Positions 24,382 to 31,265 of a stretch of DNA of 31,265 nucleotides are shown here, in pieces. The translations under genes and the position numbers were made by a program. Source of the stretch: Acidimicrobiia bacterium. Its GTDB lineage: Bacteria; Actinomycetota; Acidimicrobiia; Acidimicrobiales; Iamiaceae. Numbering within the stretch: the stretch's first letter is position 1; each line of letters starts with the position of its first letter. The DNA is taken from NCBI GenBank assembly GCA_019247975.1, contig JAFBAD010000088.1, positions 1 through 31,265 on the forward strand, given 5' to 3'. Below the pieces are notes generated by a model. It saw only the letters and a list, made by a program, of their open reading frames with translations. It made no database searches and was not told the DNA's origin.

Positions 24382-25584
24382 TCACGGCCGGATGAGGGCC
24401 GTCAGCATGGCTTGGAGCTTGGCCCTCGTCTCGGCCAGCTCGGTGTCGGGATCGGAGTCACCGACGATGCCGTTGCCGGCGAAGACGCGAGCCGAGGCGC
24501 CGTCGATCTGCGCGCAGCGGATGGCCACCGCCCAGGTGCCGTTGCCCGCTGCATCGACCCAGCCCACCGTCCCGCCGTAGCGGGCGCGGTCGAACCCCTC
24601 GAGCTCGGCGATCACCGCGAGCGCCTCGGCGCGCGGGCGACCGCACACCGCCGGAGTGGGGTGCAGTGCCCCCACCAGATCGAGCACCGAGGCGGGCGGG
24701 TGCGAGAGCCGTCCCTCGACCCGGGTGGCGAGGTGCTGCACGTTGGCCAGCGCGACGACCGACGGCTCGGGCTCGTAGTCGATGTACGAGCAGAATGGCA
24801 GCAGCGTGTCGTGCACGACGTCGATCGTGACCTGGTGCTCGTGCCGGTAGGTCGGCGACGCGAAGAGCGCGCTCGCGGCGCGCGCGTCGGCCTGCGGGTC
24901 ACCACGGCGCGCGGTGGTGCCGGCCATGGGGTGGGCCCGCACGACGTCGCCCTGGCGGCTGACGAGCAGCTCCGGGCTGGCCCCGACGAAGCCGTCGATG
25001 CTCGTGAGGAAGCAGTCGGGGTAGGCGGTGCGCAATCGGGTGATGATCGTCGCGACGTCGAACGGCGCATCCGCGTCGACCAACACCTCTCGGGCGAGCA
25101 CGACCTTGTCGAGCTCGCCGTCGCGGATCCGCTTGGTCGCGCGCGCGACCGCGTCGGTCCACTCGTCGGGCGGCCGCCCGGGGCGCACCGAGAACGTCGA
25201 CGGCTCGACGGTCGAGGGCGCTTCCGCGTCGGGAAGCTCGGGCGGCTCGGGCGGCGCGCCGGCCGGACCGATCGAGGTGACCCAGCGGGTGCCGTCTTCG
25301 GCCCGTCCGACGACGGTGGCCGGGACGATCAGCTCGGCCGCGGCGTCGGGGAGGAAGGGCAGCGCGCCGAAGGCGACCGCGCCGCAACCGGCCCGACCGA
25401 CCTCGTCGTCGACCTCGATCGCGGCCAGGGCGTCGAGCGCACCCGGGGCCGGGAACCGGGCCGCCTCGCCCCGACCGGCCAGGCCGATCCCGTCCCGGAC
25501 GACGAGCTGCCCCGATCGCCCGGCGACCGCGAGGAGGTCGACGTCGCGGTCGAGGCGGCGGGTGGTGGCCCGCAGGTCAACCAC
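24382..25584 (-). CDS. menF: Isochorismate synthase (MenF)
   Basis: A 400-residue chorismate-binding enzyme. The start is the GTG at 25584 (VVDLRATTRRLDRDVDLLAVAG), eight bases inside the end of menG, so the two are translationally coupled. The N-terminal half is variable. The conserved MST (chorismate-utilising) half has ELDKVVLAREVLVDAD with the general-base Lys, TSIDGFVGASPELLVSRQG, HPMAGTTARRGDPQADAR, ALHPTPAVCGRPRAEA and RYGGTVGWVDAAGNGTWAVAIRCAQI with metal-binding Glu and Gly residues further on (FAGNGIVGDSDPDTELAETRAK). It isomerises chorismate to isochorismate. Salicylate or anthranilate synthases are relatives, but the men context fixes the role. Confidence 0.94.
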   Translation of the reverse strand: MVDLRATTRRLDRDVDLLAVAGRSGQLVVRDGIGLAGRGEAARFPAPGALDALAAIEVDDEVGRAGCGAVAFGALPFLPDAAAELIVPATVVGRAEDGTRWVTSIGPAGAPPEPPELPDAEAPSTVEPSTFSVRPGRPPDEWTDAVARATKRIRDGELDKVVLAREVLVDADAPFDVATIITRLRTAYPDCFLTSIDGFVGASPELLVSRQGDVVRAHPMAGTTARRGDPQADARAASALFASPTYRHEHQVTIDVVHDTLLPFCSYIDYEPEPSVVALANVQHLATRVEGRLSHPPASVLDLVGALHPTPAVCGRPRAEALAVIAELEGFDRARYGGTVGWVDAAGNGTWAVAIRCAQIDGASARVFAGNGIVGDSDPDTELAETRAKLQAMLTALIRP

Positions 25585-26257
25585 GGGTGCCGGTCAGCAG
25601 CTGCGCGATGCCGGTGCTGAGGAGGTCGCGCCGGGGGCGGGTGAAGCCGGCCTCGTCGAGCATCTTCAGCATGCGGTCCGGTTCCGGCAGGTAGGCGACC
25701 GACTTCGGGAGGTAGCGGTACGCCGCGCCGTCGGACAGCAGCGCGCCGATGCGGGGCACTACCCCGCCGAAGTAGACGCCGTGGCCCCACCGCAGGAGCG
25801 GGTTGGGTGGCTCGGCCACCTCGAGCAGCGCGATGCGCCCGCCCGGCCGCACGACCCGGGCGAGCTCGGCGAAGAACGCGCCGAGGTCGACGAGGTTGCG
25901 CAGTGCGAAGCCGCACGTCGCACCGTCGACCGAGCCGTCGGGTACCGGGAGGCGGAGCACGTCGCCGTGGACGAGCGGCACATCGGTGCGGGCGGCGGCG
26001 AGCATGCCGAACGAGAGGTCGACGCCGATCGCGCGGAGGTCCGACGCCACCAGCTCGCGGCACAGGTCGCCGGTGCCGCAGGCGAGATCGAGCACCCGGG
26101 AACCAGCCGGCAGGTCGAGGTGGGCCACGGTCGTGCGCCGCCAGCCGACGTCCATGCGGAACGTCATCAATCGGTTCACGAGGTCGTAGCGGGGCGCGAT
26201 GGTGTCGAACATCGAGCGCACCGCGCGCACCTTCTCCTCACCCTGGGGGAGGGCCAT
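25577..26257 (-). CDS. menG: Demethylmenaquinone methyltransferase (MenG/UbiE)
   Basis: A 226-residue class I methyltransferase starting at ATG 26257 (MALPQGEEKVRAVRSMFDTIAPRYDLVNRLMTF). The MFDTIAPRYDLVNRLMTF block is the MenG/UbiE signature. SAM motif I is VLDLACGTGDLCREL (about 57-71), acidic loop GVDLSFGML, then FALRNLVDLGAFFAELARVVRPGGRIALLEVAEP, the second UbiE signature. It adds the C-3 methyl group to demethylmenaquinone using SAM, the last step of the pathway. A TAGGGT box six bases before the ATG suggests a leaderless message for the menG-menF pair. Divergent from the IF2_N-type membrane protein. Confidence 0.95.
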   Translation of the reverse strand: MALPQGEEKVRAVRSMFDTIAPRYDLVNRLMTFRMDVGWRRTTVAHLDLPAGSRVLDLACGTGDLCRELVASDLRAIGVDLSFGMLAAARTDVPLVHGDVLRLPVPDGSVDGATCGFALRNLVDLGAFFAELARVVRPGGRIALLEVAEPPNPLLRWGHGVYFGGVVPRIGALLSDGAAYRYLPKSVAYLPEPDRMLKMLDEAGFTRPRRDLLSTGIAQLLTGTRG

Positions 26258-26263
26258 CGCTGC

Positions 26264-26269
26264 ACCCTA
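26264..26269 (-). promoter_or_regulatory. -10-like box for the menG-menF operon
   Basis: On the minus strand the hexamer reads TAGGGT and ends six bases before the menG ATG, consistent with leaderless transcription. Confidence 0.35.
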
Positions 26270-26314
26270 GGGCGGTCGCGCTCAGTTCCCGGGCGGTCCC
26301 GCCGAAGGGAGGCG

Positions 26315-26911
26315 ATGCAGGTCTTCGAGCTGGCCGACGAGCTGGGGGTGCGCACCATCGACGTGCTCGACGCCTGCGCATCGGTCGGGTTGTCCGAGGT
26401 CGGCGCTGGTTCCGAGCTGAGCGACGACGACGTGAAGCGGGTGCGCTTCGCGTTCAACCAGCGGGAGGTCGCGGACGCGATGGCGCAGGCCGCGGTGGCC
26501 GAGCGGTCGTCGGCGCCGGCCGCGCTGCCACCCGCGCCACCCCTGCCCGCGGGTGCGCCGCTGCCGATGGCCGCACCGATGCCCGGCGCGCCGATGCCCG
26601 GGGCACCCATGCCGTACCCGGGAGCGCCGAGCGGACGGCGGCCGGTGAGCCACGGGATGCACCCGCTCATCAAGCGGTCGCTGTGGCACCTGGCGCTCGG
26701 CCAGGTGGTGCCGTGCATCGGGCTGTACTTCCTGATCTCGAGCCTGCTGCTGGCCGGGAAGGGCCGCCGTCAGATCAAGTGGTCGGGCGGCCGCTACAGC
26801 GGCGACACGGCCGGGCTCGTCGTCCAGATCGTGGTCTGGGCGGAGCTCGCCCTCATGGTGGTCGTCATCGTGGTCGCCGTAGCGACGTCGGGCGGCCAGA
26901 CGCCCCGGTAG
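26315..26911 (+). CDS. Two-TM protein with an IF2_N-like N-terminal module
   Basis: A 198-residue protein starting at ATG 26315, after a strong AAGGGAGG (26305-26312). Residues 1-48 (MQVFELADELGVRTIDVLDACASVGL, then LSDDDVKRVRFAFN) match the IF2_N module normally found at the N-terminus of translation initiation factor IF-2. A low-complexity Pro/Ala/Met linker (about 66-105, with repeated MPGAP) follows, then a basic segment and two hydrophobic helices: LWHLALGQVVPCIGLYFLISSLLLAG (about 127-152) and GLVVQIVVWAELALMVVVIVVAVA (about 167-190). So an RNA- or nucleic-acid-like helix bundle appears tethered to the membrane. Function unknown. It ends one base before the convergent acyl-CoA synthetase gene. 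Confidence 0.85.
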   Translation: MQVFELADELGVRTIDVLDACASVGLSEVGAGSELSDDDVKRVRFAFNQREVADAMAQAAVAERSSAPAALPPAPPLPAGAPLPMAAPMPGAPMPGAPMPYPGAPSGRRPVSHGMHPLIKRSLWHLALGQVVPCIGLYFLISSLLLAGKGRRQIKWSGGRYSGDTAGLVVQIVVWAELALMVVVIVVAVATSGGQTPR

Positions 26912-26912
26912 G

Positions 26913-28559
26913 TCAGCCCTCGCCGAGGCGCTCGAGCACGGTCGCCTTGGCCCAGCGGTAGTCGGCCTTGCCGGCGGGGGAGCGGACCACCTCGTCGAGG
27001 AACAGCATCGACTTCGGCAGCTTGTACCGGGCGAGGTGGCGGCCGGCCTCGTCGAGCAGGTCCTGCTCGGTCACGTCGGACCCCGGGCGCAGCTTCACCA
27101 GGGCGACGACCTCGTTGCCCCAACGCTCACTGGGCCGTCCGCAGACGACGACGTCCGCGACCTCGCGGTGGCGGGCGATCGCCTGCTCGACCTCCTCGGC
27201 GAAGATCTTCTCGCCGCCCGAGTTGATCGTGACCGAGTCGCGGCCCAGCAGGTCGATGATCCCGTCGGCCTGCCACACGGCACGGTCGCCCGGGACGGAG
27301 TAGCGCACGCCGTCGATCACCGGGAACGTGCGGGCGGTCTTCTCCGCATCGCCGAGGTAGCCGAGCGGCACGAAGCCCTTCTGCGCCAGCCAGCCCGTGC
27401 CCTCGTGCCCGGGCTCGAGCAGCTGGGTGAGATCCTCGCTGACGACGACCGTCCCCGGGCCGGGGGTGAAGTGGCCGGTGGAGGCCTGGCCCTTCGAGGA
27501 GACGTGACCCATCTGCGCGCCGGTCTCGGACGCGCCGACCGCGTCGAGCACGCCGGCGTTCGGCACCTGCTCGAGGAAGCGCTCCTTGAGCGACGGGTTC
27601 ATGGCGGCGCCGCCGTTCACCAGCATGATCAGGCTCGACGTGTCGTAGTCGCCGCGCTCGAGCTCCTCGATCAGGGGCCGGGCGAACGCGTCGCCGACCA
27701 CCTGCATCGTCATCACGCCTTCGGTCTCGACCGCCTTCCACACCTGGGCCGGGTCGAGGTGGCGGGTCGCCTCGGGCATGACGATCGTGCCGCCGCCGGT
27801 GAAGCTGGTGAACGTCGACCACTGCGCCGCGCCGTGCATCAGCGGAGGCAGCGCGACCACCTTCAACCCGCCGCGACCGGCGTTCTCGGCGATCGCCTCG
27901 TAGGACTCGTAGACGTCACCGCCGCCGAAGGGCCGTCCGCCCATCGCGGCCACGAAGATGTCGTGCTGACGCCAGAGCACGCCCTTCGGCATGCCGGTCG
28001 TGCCGCCGGTGTAGAGGATGTACAGGTCGTCCGGGGAGACGTCGTCGAGCGACCGCTCGTCGGAGGTCGCGGCGAGCAGCTCCTCGTAGTCGACTGCGCC
28101 GTCGAGCAGCGGCTCGTTCGACTCGTCGGCCACCTGGACGAGCACCTCGAGCTGGGGGAGGTCGGGCAGCACCTCGGCCAGCGTCGGAGCGAAGCAGGAG
28201 TGGTAGACGATGCCGCGCGCGCCGGCGTCGTTCAGCAGGTAGCGCAGCTCGTCGGCGACGTACCGGTAGTTGACGTTGAACGGTGCTACGCGCGCCTTGA
28301 ACGCACCGAGCATGCCCTCGAGGTACTCGTTGCCGTTGTAGAGGTAGAGCGCGAGCTGGTCCTGGCCCGACTCGTGGCCGCCGAGCTCGGACCGCTCGCG
28401 GTGGACGCCGAGGCCGCGCTCGCTCAGCGCGTTCGCGAGCTGGTTCGTCCGCCGGGCGAGGTCCCGGTAGGTGAACCGCTTCGCTCCCCAGACGATGGCT
28501 TCGCGATCCGGGTAGGCGGAGGCGACGGCGTCGTTGACCAGGGCGAGGTTGAACTCCAT
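26913..28559 (-). CDS. Acyl-CoA synthetase, FadD19/FadD17-like
   Basis: A 548-residue ANL ligase starting at ATG 28559 (MEFNLALVNDAVASAYPDREAIVWG). ATP loop YTGGTTGMPKGVLWR (183-197); the PPLMHGAAQWSTF segment, VNGGAAMNPSLKERFLE and GASETGAQMGHVSS are characteristic of the actinobacterial FadD19-like group, whose best-known member activates sterol side chains. The adenylation hinge is YSVPGDRAVWQADGIIDLLGRDSVTINSGGEKIF, and the catalytic Lys is in VVRSPAGKADYRW. About 16 extra residues (VHRERSELGGHESGQD, near 52-67) interrupt the helix before LYLYNGNEYLEG. Its ATG overlaps the stop of the upstream ligase by one base (TGATG). Substrate class is inferred. Confidence 0.9.
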   Translation of the reverse strand: MEFNLALVNDAVASAYPDREAIVWGAKRFTYRDLARRTNQLANALSERGLGVHRERSELGGHESGQDQLALYLYNGNEYLEGMLGAFKARVAPFNVNYRYVADELRYLLNDAGARGIVYHSCFAPTLAEVLPDLPQLEVLVQVADESNEPLLDGAVDYEELLAATSDERSLDDVSPDDLYILYTGGTTGMPKGVLWRQHDIFVAAMGGRPFGGGDVYESYEAIAENAGRGGLKVVALPPLMHGAAQWSTFTSFTGGGTIVMPEATRHLDPAQVWKAVETEGVMTMQVVGDAFARPLIEELERGDYDTSSLIMLVNGGAAMNPSLKERFLEQVPNAGVLDAVGASETGAQMGHVSSKGQASTGHFTPGPGTVVVSEDLTQLLEPGHEGTGWLAQKGFVPLGYLGDAEKTARTFPVIDGVRYSVPGDRAVWQADGIIDLLGRDSVTINSGGEKIFAEEVEQAIARHREVADVVVCGRPSERWGNEVVALVKLRPGSDVTEQDLLDEAGRHLARYKLPKSMLFLDEVVRSPAGKADYRWAKATVLERLGEG

Positions 28560-30154
28560 CAGGGCGAACGGTAGCCAGAGGACCCCGACGGGCTGCGATC
28601 CGCGTGCCGGTCGACGACCGCCCGGGCCCAGCCGATGTCGGCCTTGCCGGTCTGCAGCCGCTCGACCGCGTCGACCAGCACGACCTGGCGCGGGACCTTG
28701 AAGTCGGCCAGCTCGGTGCGGCAGTGCGCGGCGAGCGCGTCGGGCTCCGGCGTGGCCCCCGAGCGGGGCTGCACGACCGCCACCACCCGCTCGCCCCAGC
28801 GGTCGTCGGCGACGCCGAGGACGACGGCGTCGAAGACGTCGGGGTGCGACTTCAGCACCGACTCGACCTCGTCGGGCGACACCTTCTCCCCGCCGCTGTT
28901 GATCGAGCTCGCGCCCCGGCCGAGCAGGTGCATCGTGCCGTCGGCTTCGACGGTGGCCAGGTCGCCGGGCAGGGCCCAGCGGACGCCGTCGATCACCGGG
29001 AAGCTGCGGGCGGTCGCCGCGTCGTCGCCGTGGTAGCCGACCGGCACCGCGCCGCTATGGGCGACGAAGCCGACCCTCCCCGACCCGGGCGGCACCGGCG
29101 CGCCCCCCTCGTCGAGCACCGCGGTGAGCGGACCGACGTGGAAGCGGGAGGTACCGGGATCGGGCTGGCCGGGCCACGCGACGCTGTGGCCCACGCCGCC
29201 GGTCTCCGACGCGCCGTAGCCGTCGACGACCGCGATCCACGGCAGCAGCGCGAGCAGCTCCTGGCGCACGCCGGCCGAGAGCAGCGCGCCGCCCGACACG
29301 ATCGAGAGCAGACCGCTCAGGTCCCAGCGGTCCGGCTCCGCCGCGAGCGCGTCGGCCAGCGGGCGGGCGAAGGCGTCGCCCACGATGACGAGCGTCGTCA
29401 CCGCGTCGCGCTCGATCGTCGACCAGAGCTGCGCCGGCTGGAACGGCCACTCGAGGACGACGGTGCCCCCGCCGAGGAGCGCGGCGAGCGAGCTCCACTG
29501 CGCGGCACCGTGGTTCAACGGCGACGCGGGCAGGAGCCGCAGGCGGTTCACCCGGGCCCGGTCGGCCACCTCGCCTGCCGTGGCCGGTGGTGGCTCGTCG
29601 CCGCCGACCGTGCCGAGCGCGCCGACGAACAGGTCGCCGTGGCGCCACACCACGCCGCGGGGGCAGCCCGTCGTGCCGCCCGTGTAGAGGACGTAGCGGT
29701 CGTCGCCGTCGCGCTCGACCGACGGTCGGGGAGCCGGGCCGGTGGCGACCGCCTCGTCGTAGGCCGCGTCTACCGGCATCGTCTGCACGTGGTCGTCGAC
29801 CGCGCCGTCGAGGCGGTCCGCCAGATCCGGTTCGTGCACGACGAGCGCCGGCCGCGCGTGGTCGAAGAGGCCGCGCAGCTCCTCGGTCGTGTACCGGTCG
29901 TGCACGTTGAACGGCGTCACCCCAAGCTTGAACGCGGCGAGCAGCAGCTCGAGGTGCGAGCAGCGGTTGCGCAGGAGCACGCCCATGTGGTCGCCACGGG
30001 TGAGACCCAGCGCGGACAGCCGCGCCGCGGCGCGGTTCACCCGCTCGTCGAGCTGGCCGAAGGTCGTGGGCCGCCCACCCTCGACGACGGCCTCCCGGTC
30101 GGGAACCGCGTCGACGACAAGCTCGAAGAGATCCCCCAGGTTCCACTCCGTCAT
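28559..30154 (-). CDS. Acyl-CoA synthetase, second FadD-type paralogue
   Basis: A 531-residue ANL ligase. The start is ATG 30154 (MTEWNLGDLFELVVDAVPDREAVVEG), nine bases after a TACCGT box; the frame upstream is a shadow. It aligns over its whole length with the next gene: the same NHGAAQWSSL, SGGALLSAGVRQELL, GASETGGVGHSVAWPGQ and PGDLATVEADGTMHLLGRGASSINSGGEKVSP blocks, with catalytic Lys in RLQTGKADIGWARA. In the ATP loop, YTGGTTGCPRGVVWRH (157-172), the usual Lys of PKG is Arg. It lacks the 16-residue insertion of its partner. The pair is coupled, so it probably acts in the same pathway of acyl or steroid side-chain breakdown (inferred). Confidence 0.9.
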   Translation of the reverse strand: MTEWNLGDLFELVVDAVPDREAVVEGGRPTTFGQLDERVNRAAARLSALGLTRGDHMGVLLRNRCSHLELLLAAFKLGVTPFNVHDRYTTEELRGLFDHARPALVVHEPDLADRLDGAVDDHVQTMPVDAAYDEAVATGPAPRPSVERDGDDRYVLYTGGTTGCPRGVVWRHGDLFVGALGTVGGDEPPPATAGEVADRARVNRLRLLPASPLNHGAAQWSSLAALLGGGTVVLEWPFQPAQLWSTIERDAVTTLVIVGDAFARPLADALAAEPDRWDLSGLLSIVSGGALLSAGVRQELLALLPWIAVVDGYGASETGGVGHSVAWPGQPDPGTSRFHVGPLTAVLDEGGAPVPPGSGRVGFVAHSGAVPVGYHGDDAATARSFPVIDGVRWALPGDLATVEADGTMHLLGRGASSINSGGEKVSPDEVESVLKSHPDVFDAVVLGVADDRWGERVVAVVQPRSGATPEPDALAAHCRTELADFKVPRQVVLVDAVERLQTGKADIGWARAVVDRHADRSPSGSSGYRSP

Positions 30155-30173
30155 GCCCGGCCGACGGTACCCA

Positions 30174-30179
30174 TACGCT
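30174..30179 (+). promoter_or_regulatory. -10-like box for the luciferase-like gene
   Basis: TACGCT ends six bases before the ATG at 30186, a leaderless arrangement. The opposite-strand TACCGT of the divergent ligase is only five bases away (30164-30169), so the two promoters are back to back. Confidence 0.35.
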
Positions 30180-30185
30180 GCCGCC

Positions 30186-31145
30186 ATGAGCGATCTGAGC
30201 TTCGGCGTGTTCGTGCCCCAGGGCTGGAAGATGGAGCTTGCCTCGATCGAAGACCCGCAGGCCAAGTGGCAGCGGGCGGTCGACACCGCGGTCCGGGCCG
30301 AGGAGCTCGGCTACGACAACGTGTGGGTCTACGACCACGTCCACAACGTGCCGGTGCCGGCCCACGAGGCGGTGTTCGAGTGCTGGACGACGATCGCTGC
30401 GATCAGCCAGCGGACGAGCCGCATCCGCCTCGGTCAGATGGTCGGCTGCACGAGCTACCGCAACCCGTCGCTGCTGGCCAAGATCACCTCGACCGTCGAC
30501 GTGATCAGCGGCGGCCGACTCGACTGGGGCATCGGCGCCGGTTGGTACGAGGGCGAGTACAAGGCGTACGGCTACGAGTTCCCGTCGGCCGGCACCCGCA
30601 TCGCGATGCTCGAGGACTGCGTCGAGATCGTGAAGCGCATGTGGACCGAAGCCGACGCCACCTACGAGGGCACGCACTTCTCGGTGCGCGGGGCGCAGTG
30701 CGACCCGAAGCCGCTGCAGGATCCCCACCCGCCGATCTGGATCGGTGGTGGCGGCGAGCGCAAGACGTTGCGCGTCGTCGCGAAGCACGCGACCCACGCG
30801 AACTTCGGCGGCAAGCCCGATGAGTTCGCGCACAAGCGCGACGTGCTGTATGGCCACTGCGACGACGTGGGCCGCGACCGCGACGACATCACGCTCACGT
30901 GGTCACCCGAGGTGTTCATCCGCGAGACCGAGGCGGAGATCGGTACCACCACCCGGTCGTTCTTCGGCGAGCCGTTCGAGTCGTGGAGCGCGGGCAACCT
31001 CGTCGGTACGCCCGAGCAGGTGGCCGAGCGGCTGCGGACCTACATCGACCTCGGATGCCGTGGCTTCGTGCCCTGGTGCTCGGACTACCCGGGCCACGAG
31101 AGCATGGAGCTGCTCGCCACCAAGGTCATCCCCGAGCTCCGCTGA
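30186..31145 (+). CDS. LLM-class (luciferase-like) F420-dependent oxidoreductase
   Basis: A 319-residue TIM-barrel oxidoreductase starting at ATG 30186 (MSDLSFGVFVPQGWKMELASIED). VWVYDHVHNVPVPAHEAVFECWTTIAAIS (about 48-76) holds the conserved active-site loop; RIRLGQMVGCTSYRNPSLLAKITSTVDVISGGRLDWGIGAGWYEGEYKAYG (about 82-132) is the core signature of the family; PHPPIWIGGGGERKTLRVVAKHA (about 181-203) contributes to cofactor binding. These features, the actinobacterial setting and the absence of FMN-specific partner genes favour F420 over FMN, but that is inferred. The substrate is unknown. It starts 31 bases from the divergent ligase gene. Confidence 0.9.
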   Translation: MSDLSFGVFVPQGWKMELASIEDPQAKWQRAVDTAVRAEELGYDNVWVYDHVHNVPVPAHEAVFECWTTIAAISQRTSRIRLGQMVGCTSYRNPSLLAKITSTVDVISGGRLDWGIGAGWYEGEYKAYGYEFPSAGTRIAMLEDCVEIVKRMWTEADATYEGTHFSVRGAQCDPKPLQDPHPPIWIGGGGERKTLRVVAKHATHANFGGKPDEFAHKRDVLYGHCDDVGRDRDDITLTWSPEVFIRETEAEIGTTTRSFFGEPFESWSAGNLVGTPEQVAERLRTYIDLGCRGFVPWCSDYPGHESMELLATKVIPELR

Positions 31146-31162
31146 CGTCCTTCACACGCGGA

Positions 31163-31265
31163 TCACGCGGGCGGGACGGGGGTGGAGAGGAGCTGGCTCG
31201 CGCCGCTGGCGAGCAGGCGGCCGTCCTGCGACCAGGCCCGACCTTCGGTCGTGATCAGCGGACCC
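31163..31265 (-). CDS. Acyl-CoA thioesterase (TesB-like), C-terminal end only
   Basis: The last 34 codons of a minus-strand gene that enters from the right edge, ending at TGA 31165-31163. The visible sequence GPLITTEGRAWSQDGRLLAS, then ASQLLSTPVPPA, has the 'EGR-W-x-DGRLLAS' pattern of the last strand of TesB/hot-dog acyl-CoA thioesterases. It is convergent with the luciferase-like gene, 17 bases away. A thioesterase fits next to acyl-CoA synthetases. The fragment is short, so the family call is moderate. Confidence 0.6.
   Translation of the reverse strand, partial: GPLITTEGRAWSQDGRLLASGASQLLSTPVPPA

Noticed and set aside
28604..30823. 739-residue plus-strand open frame
   Set aside because: Antisense to the second acyl-CoA synthetase and out of frame with the luciferase-like gene.
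31146..31162. Terminator between the luciferase-like and thioesterase genes
   Set aside because: Only a weak CGCG/CGCG pairing is visible, much weaker than the other hairpins here.

Overview
High-GC (about 70%), Gram-positive-type actinobacterial chromosome, most like Acidimicrobiia. This assignment is inference from GC content, MenA/MenG-type menaquinone synthesis, an F420-type luciferase-like oxidoreductase, several FadD-type ligases, an Rpf-like secreted enzyme and many TANNNT boxes just upstream of start codons. No rRNA, tRNA, CRISPR array, insertion sequence or prophage was seen. Genes are tightly packed and no gene-free stretch exceeds 200 bases.

Layout. 1-1141 (-): 5'-proximal part of a multi-span membrane protein. 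1315-4860 (+): dnaE, replicative polymerase alpha subunit, with a leader rich in palindromes and DnaA-box-like repeats, then a conserved unknown gene (4953-5624). 5669-8399: ATP-grasp enzyme (-), nitroreductase (+) and a poly-gamma-glutamate-hydrolase-like gene (-). 8598-9215 (+): Rpf-like secreted muralytic protein behind a structured leader. 9235-11238 (-): DUF255/thioredoxin-fold protein. 11350-12471 (+): FAD oxidoreductase behind a possible 16-codon upstream ORF. 12452-14238: cupredoxin lipoprotein (-) divergent from an ECF sigma/anti-sigma pair (+). 14251-15013 (+): SDR gene broken by a frameshift. 15140-15574 (+): two-CBS-domain protein.

15624-26257 carries menaquinone biosynthesis: menE (-), menA (+), menH (-), menD (+), menF and menG/ubiE (both -). 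This gives chorismate to isochorismate (MenF), SEPHCHC (MenD), SHCHC (MenH), OSB-CoA (MenE), prenylation (MenA) and final C-methylation (MenG); menB and menC must lie elsewhere. Inside the block sit a CoA ligase plus methyltransferase pair and a 14-span MFS exporter.

26315-31265: an unusual two-TM protein with an IF2_N-type N-terminus, two translationally coupled FadD-type acyl-CoA synthetases (-), a luciferase-like oxidoreductase (+) and the C-terminal end of a TesB-like acyl-CoA thioesterase (-) cut by the window edge. This end looks like lipid or steroid side-chain catabolism.

I did not find a convincing wholly new system. The best leads are regulatory: the dnaE leader, the Rpf leader RNA, a perfect-stem hairpin family with A/T trinucleotide loops, and the recurrent leaderless-type -10 boxes.
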